A DNA stretch of 64,000 nt from an uncultured Phycisphaerales bacterium (GTDB lineage: Bacteria; Planctomycetota; Phycisphaerae; Phycisphaerales; SM1A02). The notes under the pieces are model-generated. The model was not told the DNA's origin. It saw only the letters and a list, made by a program, of their open reading frames with translations, and ran no database searches. Position numbers and translations under genes: made by a program. Shown here piece after piece: positions 8,242 to 15,806 of the stretch; position 1 is the stretch's first letter, and each line of letters starts with the position of its first letter. The stretch lies in contig CAJQQE010000041.1 in NCBI GenBank assembly GCA_905480395.1, positions 1-64,000 on the forward strand, given 5' to 3'.

Positions 8242-9038
8242 TGTTCATCCGCTGCTGAGGGCGCTGGTGCAGACGCCGCGTGAATCGCCCGCATGGCGAT
8301 CCTCGCGACCATCAGGCTCACGATCATCGAGATCACCAGGCCGCTGTACAGAGTGATCTCATGAACCAGTGAATCCCCCTCGATCGGGGGATCCCCGGCC
8401 TTGATCTGGGTGGCGAGATCGGCGGTATGTCGGGCCGCAAAGCCGAGATAGACGGTCGAGAAGTTTCCCGGGAACATCCCGAGGCAGCTGATGAGATACG
8501 TTCGAAAGCGAACCTTGCTGACCGAAAGGAGCCAGCAAAGCAACGTGTAGTTCAAGGGGGCGAGCCGAAGGAGGAAAATCAATCGGAGGCCGCAGTCTGA
8601 CGCGGCGGCATCGACCGCTTTGATCTTCGGGTGTCGATCAAGAATTCGGGTGACCGGTTCCTCAAGGACTCGTTGGCCGAGCCAGAAGATGACGACCGCG
8701 GTCAACGTGCCGGCGACCACGACCCAGAGCAGGCCCCACCAGAGTCCAAAGATCGTTCCAGCGGCGATGGCGAGCACCGACTCGGGGAAGAAGATACTGG
8801 TGGTGACGAGGAAGATGCAGATGAAAAGGACGGGGCCCCAAGGGCCAAGCCGTTTCAATGCGTCGTCGAGTTGAGCTTCCTGTGGTTCGATCCACGTCTG
8901 CCAGACGAGGAAGATCGCCCCGAGAATCACGAGTGCCAAGGCGAGCTTGATCGCGATCCCCAGCCAGGACCGGTGGATAGCCGATTCTTGCTGACCATCG
9001 AATTCGAGGCGCTGGAGACTGGAAAGCTGATCAGACAC
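8238..9038 (-). CDS. TVP38/TMEM64 (VTT/DedA-like) membrane protein
   Basis: The 266-residue protein has about five to six membrane segments. The central block includes FFPESVLAIAAGTIFG and, about 40 residues on, a hydrophobic stretch ending WLGQRV. The late GNFSTVYLGFAAR region is typical of VTT-domain proteins. The family contains membrane proteins linked to lipid scrambling or membrane homeostasis; its bacterial TVP38 members have no settled substrate. Its stop overlaps the sulfatase start by four bases, so the two are translationally coupled. The functional link to sulfatase action is not obvious. Confidence 0.8.
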   Translation of the reverse strand: MSDQLSSLQRLEFDGQQESAIHRSWLGIAIKLALALVILGAIFLVWQTWIEPQEAQLDDALKRLGPWGPVLFICIFLVTTSIFFPESVLAIAAGTIFGLWWGLLWVVVAGTLTAVVIFWLGQRVLEEPVTRILDRHPKIKAVDAAASDCGLRLIFLLRLAPLNYTLLCWLLSVSKVRFRTYLISCLGMFPGNFSTVYLGFAARHTADLATQIKAGDPPIEGDSLVHEITLYSGLVISMIVSLMVARIAMRAIHAASAPAPSAADEQ

Positions 9039-9085
9039 CCGGTCAGATTACCGTTCCGAGGTGTTTGGAGTCGTCTGGCCGCCAT

Positions 9086-10162
9086 TCAGCGGCAAGGACC
9101 CCACAATGCCAAGAGGAGCCCGAGGTCGGCGCCATTGATGGTCCCATCACCATTCAGATCGGCAGGACAATCCGGCGAGTTGCAGGTCCCCCAGAGTGCG
9201 AGCAGGACGCCGAGATCGGCGCCTCCCACCGTGCCGTCGCCGCTCAGATCTCCAAGGCAGATGCAGATCGCGTTGTCTCCAAGATCGATGTAGGGGCCAT
9301 TGATCTCATCCGACGTGTTGTCGCAGACCGTGACGCCGAAGAGTGCGATGGGGGGTGATCCAAACCGGGTCTTGATGCCACCGCCGATCTTATTGGCATG
9401 GTTCAAGGTGATGATCGATTCATCAACCAGAAGTGGCTTCGTTCGGGAATTGGCGAACCAGTAGATGCCGCCTCCTTGATAGGCGACGTTCTCACTCATG
9501 GTGCAGTCGTGGATGTAGGACTCGCCGAGCACAAACTTTGCGGCGCCACCATGATTGACTGCACGATTGTCGAAAAAGTTGTTTCGGCAGATTCGTGTGG
9601 CGCCGTTGAAGACGAAGAGTCCGCCGCCGTCGGCACTCGCGAAATTGTCGTCAAAGAGACAATCCGCAATGGTGGATTCCGAGCGAAGGAGATACGCACC
9701 GCCGCCAAATCCGGAGCGATTTCCGATGATCCGGCAGAATTCGATCCGAGGGTTCGAATCAATCACGAGGAGTCCGCCGCCCGCCAGGATGTTGGCGTTT
9801 CCGGGGAGTCGTGAACCAGCGACGCCGTTGGCGATGGTCAGCATTTTCAGGATGGTGCTCGAATCCTGCTCGCCGCTGATTCTCACCACGGAGGAATCGA
9901 GTCCGGATCCGTCGATGACGGTCTTCGAGACGTCTTTGCCTATTCCCGAAATCACCAGGTTCTTTGTGCCGAGATCGATGGTCTCGTTGTAGATACCGGG
10001 TGCGACCAAGATCGTCGATGCCTCCGATACCGCATCGATGGCCGACTGGATCGTGGTGTAGTCGCCGGATCCGTTCGCGTCGACCGTGACCGTATCGCTG
10101 AAGACGGGAACCGAGAAGGTGAAAGCGACTAGAACGCTAAGGGTACGTACGGGTAGGCGCAT
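9086..10162 (-). CDS. Exported right-handed beta-helix protein with dockerin-like tail
   Basis: The 358-residue protein has a signal peptide (about 1-22). A pectate-lyase-like opening reads TIQSAIDAVSEASTILVAPG. The right-handed beta-helix that follows has recurring GGG and N-rich turns (about 50-290). The tail has two EF-hand-like calcium loops (DLSGDGTVGGADLG and DLNGDGTINGADLG), each followed by a LLALWG-x-C segment; the second lies at the C-terminus. Beta-helix proteins of this kind bind or cut polysaccharides, or only adhere; no catalytic residues can be named. The tail probably serves surface attachment or complex assembly. A short purine-rich AAGAG lies ahead of the start at 10162. Confidence 0.82.
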   Translation of the reverse strand: MRLPVRTLSVLVAFTFSVPVFSDTVTVDANGSGDYTTIQSAIDAVSEASTILVAPGIYNETIDLGTKNLVISGIGKDVSKTVIDGSGLDSSVVRISGEQDSSTILKMLTIANGVAGSRLPGNANILAGGGLLVIDSNPRIEFCRIIGNRSGFGGGAYLLRSESTIADCLFDDNFASADGGGLFVFNGATRICRNNFFDNRAVNHGGAAKFVLGESYIHDCTMSENVAYQGGGIYWFANSRTKPLLVDESIITLNHANKIGGGIKTRFGSPPIALFGVTVCDNTSDEINGPYIDLGDNAICICLGDLSGDGTVGGADLGVLLALWGTCNSPDCPADLNGDGTINGADLGLLLALWGPCR

Positions 10163-10389
10163 GGGACTATCTCTTGTGATGGTTTACTAGAGCACTCTCG
10201 TCCCATACAAGGTATCAGCATGTCTTGGAGGGTCAAGGTTGTTGCGGGTTGGTGGGGGGTAGCGTCCGCCAAAGGCATTCTTATTCGCCAAGGGTTCTCA
10301 ACGGAGCCTCGTCGGGAAGGTCGAAGTCGCCAGCAGGGCCAGAGGGACTGGCCCAAAGGTGCGACGATCTCGATGTATTCGAGGCTCTC

Positions 10390-10911
10390 TTAGCGGGGGA
10401 GCACGGTGACGAAGACGGGGCGGACCGAGTTGATCTCGATCACGTTGCCTGAGGAATCGATCCGTACCACTTTGACCGGCTTCGATCGATTGACCGCGAT
10501 TCTGGTTTCCATTCCGACGGCCCGAAGATCACCAACCGTCACTCGCTGCATGTGGCGATCGACGGTGGCATCATCGCTCCAGATGAACGTTCGGTGTCCA
10601 TTGGAAGCCGACGGTCCGATCACTGGCGCGGGGTCTTCGATAATCAGTTCGAGGTGTGGAATCACGAGGCCGCCTCCTTGGGCGGTCGGACGCGAAACGC
10701 TTTCGCGGGTGCTCAAGCGGGCGGTTTGAGCGGTGCAATCCGGCTCGCCCCAACTCGGGGTGAGTGATCGCCAGTGATGGCCGATCACCCTCGCGTGATT
10801 TTCTCGGGCGGCGATTCCCCCGCCGATCAAGACCGTGGCAGTTCCGATGACCGCGGCCACGATCAGCCACGTGGCGGTGGTCTGGTTCATGATGTTCGGA
10901 CGGTCTGGCAT
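10390..10911 (-). CDS. Hypothetical membrane-anchored protein
   Basis: The 173-residue protein has one N-terminal membrane segment (about residues 14-33, WLIVAAVIGTATVLIGGGIA). A soluble domain follows, ending in a beta-rich stretch IRIDSS/NVIEINSVRPVFV. I recognise no family. The start may instead be the ATG at 10890 (MNQTT), which places the membrane segment nearer the N-terminus; neither start has a clear ribosome binding site. It lies divergent from trpA, and nothing else is visible in 10163-10389. Codon choice is similar to neighbours, so it is probably real. Confidence 0.5.
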   Translation of the reverse strand: MPDRPNIMNQTTATWLIVAAVIGTATVLIGGGIAARENHARVIGHHWRSLTPSWGEPDCTAQTARLSTRESVSRPTAQGGGLVIPHLELIIEDPAPVIGPSASNGHRTFIWSDDATVDRHMQRVTVGDLRAVGMETRIAVNRSKPVKVVRIDSSGNVIEINSVRPVFVTVLPR

Positions 10912-11056
10912 ATCGGATCTATCGACGGATCATTGTCGTCAGTTCAATCCGTCAGCGGAGTGCTGGGGATCGATGTATCAACTGTGATGATTGAGTCCGG
11001 GAATCACCACTCTTTCGTCGCATCTGATGGGTGGACGGGAGTAGGATGCGTCTCCG

Positions 11057-11872
11057 ATGGGACGACTTGCAGACATGTTCGCTCGGCGAAGGTCGGATGG
11101 TTCATCCGCCATCATGCCCTTCGTGGTCGCCGGTCACCCGACGCTCCAGCAGTTGGGTTCCGTCCTACAGGGGCTTGAGCGGGGTGGGGCAGATGCGGTC
11201 GAGATTGGAATACCGTTTAGCGACCCCATCGCCGATGGACCGGTGATTGCGGCGGCGATGCACGATGCCTTGGAAATCGGGGTCACGGTTGAGGGGGTTC
11301 TGGCCGAAGTGAAAGCGATCCGCTCTTCGCTTAAAATGCCGATTCTCGCCATGGTGAGTGTTTCAATCGTGGACCGACTCGGGCGATCCGACTTCGTTGC
11401 GTCGCTCGCAACCGCGGGATTCGATGGGCTCATTGTTCCAGATGCGGATCTCCATGTGGTTGCACCTCTGGTGGAAGCTGCCAAAGCGCATGATCTCGCC
11501 TTCAGCACCCTGTTGGCGCCCGATACCACGCCCGAGCGAATGGTGGTGATCGCGTCGATGGCTCGCGATTTCATTTATCTGCTGGCGCGGGGAGGGCTCA
11601 CCGGAGAACACCGCGATGCGCCGGAACTGCGGGATCGAGTCGCCGAGATTCGCGAGATCACAAATCTCCCGTTGGCCGCAGGGTTTGGAATCTCGACCCC
11701 AGAACACGTGGCTTCGGTGGTGCGAGACGCGAACGCGGCCATCCTTGGATCAGCGTTGGTTCGGGCGATCAACGAAGCATCCAAATCCGGGAAGGACCTC
11801 GGCGATGCCGCCAGAGAATTCATCACCCCGATGGCCCTTGCCGCCCATGTTGTGAAGCGCGGAGATCGGTAA
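11057..11872 (+). CDS. trpA: Tryptophan synthase alpha chain
   Basis: The 271-residue TIM-barrel protein cleaves indole-3-glycerol phosphate to indole and glyceraldehyde 3-phosphate, passing indole to TrpB. The catalytic pair is E49 (DAVEIGIPFS) and D60 (DPIADGP). The phosphate loops LARGGLTGEH and GFGISTPEH are present. The usual MTYxNPVxxxG segment reads MVSVSIVDRLG here, an unusual change near the active site. No other trp gene lies within the window, so trpA appears detached from a classical operon. Confidence 0.88.
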   Translation: MGRLADMFARRRSDGSSAIMPFVVAGHPTLQQLGSVLQGLERGGADAVEIGIPFSDPIADGPVIAAAMHDALEIGVTVEGVLAEVKAIRSSLKMPILAMVSVSIVDRLGRSDFVASLATAGFDGLIVPDADLHVVAPLVEAAKAHDLAFSTLLAPDTTPERMVVIASMARDFIYLLARGGLTGEHRDAPELRDRVAEIREITNLPLAAGFGISTPEHVASVVRDANAAILGSALVRAINEASKSGKDLGDAAREFITPMALAAHVVKRGDR

Positions 11873-12158
11873 GATTTTGAGACCCGGCTGATCGACGAGG
11901 GGCGGGCGCGATCTGGATTTTTGAACTCAAAATGACGAGTTTTCGAAGCGGCACCATGAATCCGCAGAAGTTTCTTCATGATCGTGTGTTGCTGGTGTAT
12001 GTTCATTATTGATCTACCGCTCAGAGATCTAGAGCCGACTCAGATCTCACGGCGAAAGATCCATCATTCCGAGAGACCATCGGCCGGGCGGTCTTGAATC
12101 CGAAGCTCGGTGGTAGTCACGTTTCTTTTTCCGATTTCTTCAAAGGGTCATCGCTTAA
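11873..12158. other. Intergenic region downstream of trpA
   Basis: These 286 bases hold a weak inverted repeat near 11924-11944 (AACTC...GAGTT followed by TTTT) that may end the trpA transcript. The promoter of the cohesin-like gene at 12159 must lie in the second half. No gene is visible. Confidence 0.35.
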
Positions 12159-12800
12159 ATGTTGAATCACGCACTCATCGCAAGCCTTCTTCTCACGCCT
12201 TCGCTGGCGGCATTTGCCGGTGATGGTGGCGCTATTCTCAAGATCGCCAACGTGGCCGCTACCCGAGGCCAAGCCATTGCAGTGCCCGTCAGTGCTGAGA
12301 CCATGGATCTGATCGGCGGCTTTGGTTTCAATGCGATGCCCGCCGGGTTGCCGGTCGAAGCCGTCGTGTACGACGGGCCCATCTTCGGCAATGGATGGCA
12401 AGGTTGGGACAACGCGCCGTCGAGTGACGCGCGAGTCGATGCCGCTTGCATTTTCAACGAGGATCAGATCGCCCCGGGAGACCATCGGCTCGTTGGTCTG
12501 GTGATCGAAGTTCCTGATTTTCTTGAGCCTGGGACAGTCATTCCAATCATGCTCGCGAACGTTCAGTTCTTCAACTACGACTTCTCCATCCCCACGCTCG
12601 AGACGATTGATGGAAGCATCACGGTTTTTCGAACCGCGGATCTGAACGAAAACGGCAGCGTTGATGCCGGTGACTTGGGCCTCATGATTGCGGATTGGGG
12701 CAAGGTGAAGAAGTCGTCCGATGCCGACCTCAATGGGGACGGTCAGGTCAATGGTCTGGATCTCGGCCGACTCCTTGATCGGTGGGCGACCGAAGGCTGA
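12159..12800 (+). CDS. Exported cohesin-like domain protein with degenerate dockerin-like tail
   Basis: The 213-residue protein has a signal peptide (1-20). An all-beta domain (about 24-160) follows whose layout resembles cohesins and related carbohydrate-binding modules: GQAIAVPVSAETMD near the start, hydrophobic strands, PGTVIPIML, and a final DGSITVF strand. The tail has two calcium-loop repeats (DLNENGSVDAGDLG and DLNGDGQVNGLDLG). It ends RWATEG and lacks the WGxC closure seen in the other tails here. In cellulosomes cohesins bind dockerins, so a protein with both folds could act as an adaptor; that is inference. The cohesin resemblance is by pattern only. Confidence 0.65.
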   Translation: MLNHALIASLLLTPSLAAFAGDGGAILKIANVAATRGQAIAVPVSAETMDLIGGFGFNAMPAGLPVEAVVYDGPIFGNGWQGWDNAPSSDARVDAACIFNEDQIAPGDHRLVGLVIEVPDFLEPGTVIPIMLANVQFFNYDFSIPTLETIDGSITVFRTADLNENGSVDAGDLGLMIADWGKVKKSSDADLNGDGQVNGLDLGRLLDRWATEG

Positions 12801-12822
12801 TCACGATGGCGGGCTTTCTTGA

Positions 12823-13428
12823 TTAGTAACGCCGCATGACACCGGTCACCACGCCCTGAATTTTGCAGTCGCGGACGATGATTGGTTCGAATTCCGGGTT
12901 GGCAGGCTGGAGCCGTATGGTGCCGTCTTTCTCACGAAAGAACGTCTTGAGCGTGGTCTCGCCCTCGGGCAACAATGCAACGACGCGTTCACCGTTTCTT
13001 GCCGTCTGACGTTTTTCGACGATGACGTAGTCGCCATCGAAGATTCCTTCGTCCCGCATCGACTCGCCTTCTACTTGGAGCGCGAACATCTCTCCGTGCC
13101 GTCCTTTACGGGGCCCGAAGATCTCGCCGAGATTGAGCTCGCCGTCGTCCTCGCACTTCTCGATCGGGCGTCCGGCAGCGATTCGGCCGACCAGGGGAAA
13201 TGAGAGTTCGTCTTTGGCTGATTCCTCAACTGGGCACAAAGAGCGAGCCTTGTTGGCATCGCGTTCGAGTGCGCCCTTCGCGACGAGCGCTTCGACATGC
13301 TCGAACACTGTGACCTTGCTCACCTCGAATTCGTCTGCGATCTCCTGCATCGTCGGCGAAAAGCCTTGCGTCCCCCGATACGTCCGAATGAATTCGAGGA
13401 TGCGGAGTTGTTTGGGTGTGAGGTTCAT
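12823..13428 (-). CDS. lexA: LexA-type SOS repressor
   Basis: The 201-residue protein has an N-terminal winged helix (MNLTPKQLRILEFI, then SPTMQEIADEF and KVTVFEHVEAL). A C-terminal S24 peptidase-like domain follows. The self-cleavage site is A85-G86 in IAAGRPIE, with catalytic S123 (GESMRDEG) and K161 (TLKTFF). RecA-stimulated cleavage relieves repression of DNA-damage genes. The start at 13428 was chosen by alignment with the usual LexA N-terminus; the frame stays open upstream to 13566 but that part has no homology. An upstream gene in another frame may overlap its start. Confidence 0.9.
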   Translation of the reverse strand: MNLTPKQLRILEFIRTYRGTQGFSPTMQEIADEFEVSKVTVFEHVEALVAKGALERDANKARSLCPVEESAKDELSFPLVGRIAAGRPIEKCEDDGELNLGEIFGPRKGRHGEMFALQVEGESMRDEGIFDGDYVIVEKRQTARNGERVVALLPEGETTLKTFFREKDGTIRLQPANPEFEPIIVRDCKIQGVVTGVMRRY

Positions 13429-14137
13429 GTTCGGATTCCTGAGTCGGATGATGGCGAATCGATTTGGGCGGCGAGAGTGACGGCGAATTGGTGCTTCGGT
13501 GATGAGCGGAACTGACAATCGCGTGCCGCTGACGCTCGAGCGTGGCGGTCGCGAGAAGTCTGGCAAGACGGCTACGAGTGGCGACGGGCTGTTGATTTGG
13601 TGGGGAAATCGAGGCCGGAATCGCCGGCGCGGAGTGGAGCAACTCCGCGCCAGACGATTCGAGCGGGGGTTCGGTCGGCTTCATGGCTCGAACAGAGCTC
13701 GAGGAAGGCGACTGGGATCGATCGAATGCTTCGGTGCTGATCTCGATTCGATCGATACCGACGAAGCGTTCGAGGATCTCAGGGTGGGTCGAGGGAATGG
13801 CAGTGAGCAGATCGTTGGCAGTCTCTTGGAACTTCCGGGCGGTTCGGGTTGAGATACCGAGCGGGCGACCTCGCGAGGCGAGCTTCGAGGACGGAAGGGC
13901 GGTGTGAATCGGTGATGCTGCCGTACGAAGTTGGATGAGGCCGATCGCCTGAAGGGCGGTCAGGAGCCATGCGATTGGTCCAACGGTGGAGGCGGCGGGA
14001 TTTGGTCGGGAGACCAGACGCCCGCTTGAATCGGTGAGTGAGAACGGGCGAGTGACCGACTGCAGTCGATCGTTGGTCGGGACGATTCGTCTGATGTAGT
14101 CGCCGCCAGGGCCGAGTTGTACGAGAGGCATGGTCAT
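13226..14137 (-). CDS. Hypothetical protein upstream of and overlapping lexA
   Basis: A 303-codon frame begins at 14137 and runs through the lexA start to a stop at 13226. The part before lexA (14137 to about 13430) has codon use like its neighbours and readable segments such as TARKFQETANDLL and PEILERFVGIDRIEI, with a low-complexity Ser/Pro-rich second half. The last about 68 codons overlap lexA in another frame and look like out-of-frame sequence. Either the gene truly overlaps lexA by about 200 bases, or a frameshift has removed its natural stop. I recognise no domain. Confidence 0.4.
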   Translation of the reverse strand: MTMPLVQLGPGGDYIRRIVPTNDRLQSVTRPFSLTDSSGRLVSRPNPAASTVGPIAWLLTALQAIGLIQLRTAASPIHTALPSSKLASRGRPLGISTRTARKFQETANDLLTAIPSTHPEILERFVGIDRIEISTEAFDRSQSPSSSSVRAMKPTEPPLESSGAELLHSAPAIPASISPPNQQPVATRSRLARLLATATLERQRHAIVSSAHHRSTNSPSLSPPKSIRHHPTQESEHEPHTQTTPHPRIHSDVSGDARLFADDAGDRRRIRGEQGHSVRACRSARREGRTRTRCQQGSLFVPS

Positions 14138-14539
14138 CGAATTGATCCTTCTGACTCAGAACTGACTAAAGGAGCGGCAGTTTGGAATGCACGACTCCGT
14201 CGCGTCCTGAACTTGTTCGGAAGATGTCCGGGTAGGCCTCCACAATTCGTTCGGTGGATGTTACCCCCAACAGAAGCCGTACGGGCTTGGTGAGCGACCC
14301 TGACCGGAAAAATCAGTGTTCTGGTGCAAGGAGTGCGGCTCTTGCCGATGGGGAGCATCTCCAGAGGTCTCAAAAAAAAATGCCGTCTCGCCAGAGAGAG
14401 GGGCAGTTGGGCGAGACGACACCCCCATCCGAACACTCGAATGGGGTCTTGATGGGATGAGATTAAGAGCCTTTGGGGCGGTCTCCGGAGATCCGGCGGA
14501 TTTTCGCGACCGGGTTCCGGCGGCTAGGCTCCGCCTCCT
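14138..14539. other. Intergenic region with a minus-strand terminator and paired hairpins
   Basis: This 402-base gap between divergent genes carries two consecutive stem-loops and a T9 run on the minus strand (see the terminator at 14372-14418). It also carries the promoter of the aminotransferase gene on the plus strand. No reading frame here is convincing. A small RNA or a leader with transcription attenuation on the minus strand is a reasonable reading. Confidence 0.45.
14372..14418 (-). terminator. Strong intrinsic terminator on the minus strand
   Basis: A perfect 9-bp stem, 14410-14418 with 14384-14392 (CGTCTCGCC/GGCGAGACG), is followed on the minus strand after a short spacer by nine T residues (14380-14372). 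Just ahead of it a second hairpin forms from CCCCAT...ATGGGG (about 14423-14446). No protein gene ends here on this strand, so the terminated transcript would be a small RNA or a 5' leader. Confidence 0.7.
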
Positions 14540-15727
14540 ATGAAGACCCCATCGACCTTTCTAGAATTCGGCGCTTCCGCGAGATCCCTCTGGGAACTGG
14601 ATACCGACCTGGTGTTTCTCAACCATGGCTCCTTCGGTGCCGTCCCGCGAGAACTGCAGAATCGGGCGCTGGAAGTTCGACGGGAGATTGAACGGAATCC
14701 TGTGGAGGGTGTCTGGCGATCCGGCGTGAAGTCGATCCGTGGCGTGGCTGGCGAAGTGGCAGAGTTCGTTGGTGGGCATCCCGATCGGACGGGATTCGTG
14801 ACCAACGCGACCGCCGCGATCAATGGGTTTCTAGATTCATTTCCGATCGAAGCTGGAGACGAGGTTCTTCATCTGGACCATGGTTACAACGCGGTGTGGC
14901 AGACTCTGTTGATGGCCGCGCGTCGTCGCGGAATCGTTCCCAAGCAAGTCGCGCTCGCCATTCCTTGTCGGGGTTCAAGGGCTGTGGTTGAGACGGTGAT
15001 GTCCGCTTGCACGAAGAAAACTCGTCTCATCGTGCTCGATCAGATCACGTCACCGACCGCGCTGCGACTGCCGGTGGCGGAGATCGTGGCCGCGGCGAAG
15101 TCAATGAATATTGAGGTGCTGGTCGACGGAGCCCATGCGCCAGGCATGATTGATCGTCCAGCGTTGGAAGGTGATCCTGCCGCGTGGACGGGCAATCTTC
15201 ACAAATGGCCTTGTGCGATCCGCGGGTGCGCCGTGCTCTGCGTGCGAGATGATTACGCCGCGCACATCAAGCCGCCGGTGATCAGTCACTATCTCGATGA
15301 GTCATTCGCGGCAGAATTCGACTGGCAAGGGACCTTTGATCCAACGCCTTGGCTTCTCGCCGGTGAGGCCATTCGATTCATGGACCGATTCGGAGGCTGG
15401 GCGATGGTTCGTGAGCGAAATCATCGATTGACCATTCAAATGCAGGAGATGCTCTGTCAACGGTTCGGCGTCGAACCGATTTCGCCGCTGGATGGCTCGA
15501 TGCTGGGATGTATGGCGACGATTCCATTCCCCGATCGACTGCAACTTGGATCGGGTGGACCGCCGCCAGAAATCATGCAGGCGGCGTTGCTGGAGAAGCA
15601 TCGTATTGAGATTCCCGTGATGGATTTCGCGGGGCGTCGCCATCTCCGGATCAGTTGCCATGTCTACAACGACTCGAACGATTACCAGCGATTGGCGGAT
15701 GCGATGGATGCGATGGATGCGATGTAA
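14540..15727 (+). CDS. Class V aminotransferase (isopenicillin N epimerase-like)
   Basis: The 395-residue PLP enzyme has a fold-type I layout. The N-terminal FLNHGSFGAVP is characteristic of the isopenicillin-N-epimerase/cysteine-desulfurase-like subgroup. D196 in VDGAHAPG contacts the PLP ring, and the Schiff-base lysine is K222 in GNLHKWP. Members catalyse epimerisation, transamination or desulfuration, and substrate cannot be read from sequence. The C-terminus ends in a short DAMDAMDAM repeat encoded by three copies of a 9-base unit, so its length may vary between strains. There is no adjacent partner gene. Confidence 0.85.
   Translation: MKTPSTFLEFGASARSLWELDTDLVFLNHGSFGAVPRELQNRALEVRREIERNPVEGVWRSGVKSIRGVAGEVAEFVGGHPDRTGFVTNATAAINGFLDSFPIEAGDEVLHLDHGYNAVWQTLLMAARRRGIVPKQVALAIPCRGSRAVVETVMSACTKKTRLIVLDQITSPTALRLPVAEIVAAAKSMNIEVLVDGAHAPGMIDRPALEGDPAAWTGNLHKWPCAIRGCAVLCVRDDYAAHIKPPVISHYLDESFAAEFDWQGTFDPTPWLLAGEAIRFMDRFGGWAMVRERNHRLTIQMQEMLCQRFGVEPISPLDGSMLGCMATIPFPDRLQLGSGGPPPEIMQAALLEKHRIEIPVMDFAGRRHLRISCHVYNDSNDYQRLADAMDAMDAM
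15698..15724 (+). repeat. Three tandem copies of GATGCGATG
   Basis: Three perfect 9-base units directly precede the aminotransferase stop codon and encode D-A-M three times. The unit length preserves the reading frame, so copy-number change would only lengthen or shorten the protein end. Confidence 0.85.
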
Positions 15728-15806
15728 TGGATGGGTGATCGACGGTCGGTAGAGCGGCTCCGGTCGAGAAACGCCGTCGTCCGCGCGGCCCGGGGCGGGG
15801 CAAGCC

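Noticed and set aside
14134-14436. Minus-strand frame of 100 codons in the region upstream of 14137
   Set aside because: It crosses the terminator and hairpins at 14372-14446 and has no recognisable features or ribosome binding site.
14220-14530. Signal recognition particle RNA, 6S RNA or tmRNA in the hairpin region
   Set aside because: None of the conserved SRP loop (GGAAGGAAGCAGCC-type), the tmRNA ends or a 6S-type open bubble could be found; only hairpins and a T-run are seen.
15698-15724. CRISPR or larger repeat array suggested by tandem units
   Set aside because: Only three 9-base units inside a coding end, no spacers.
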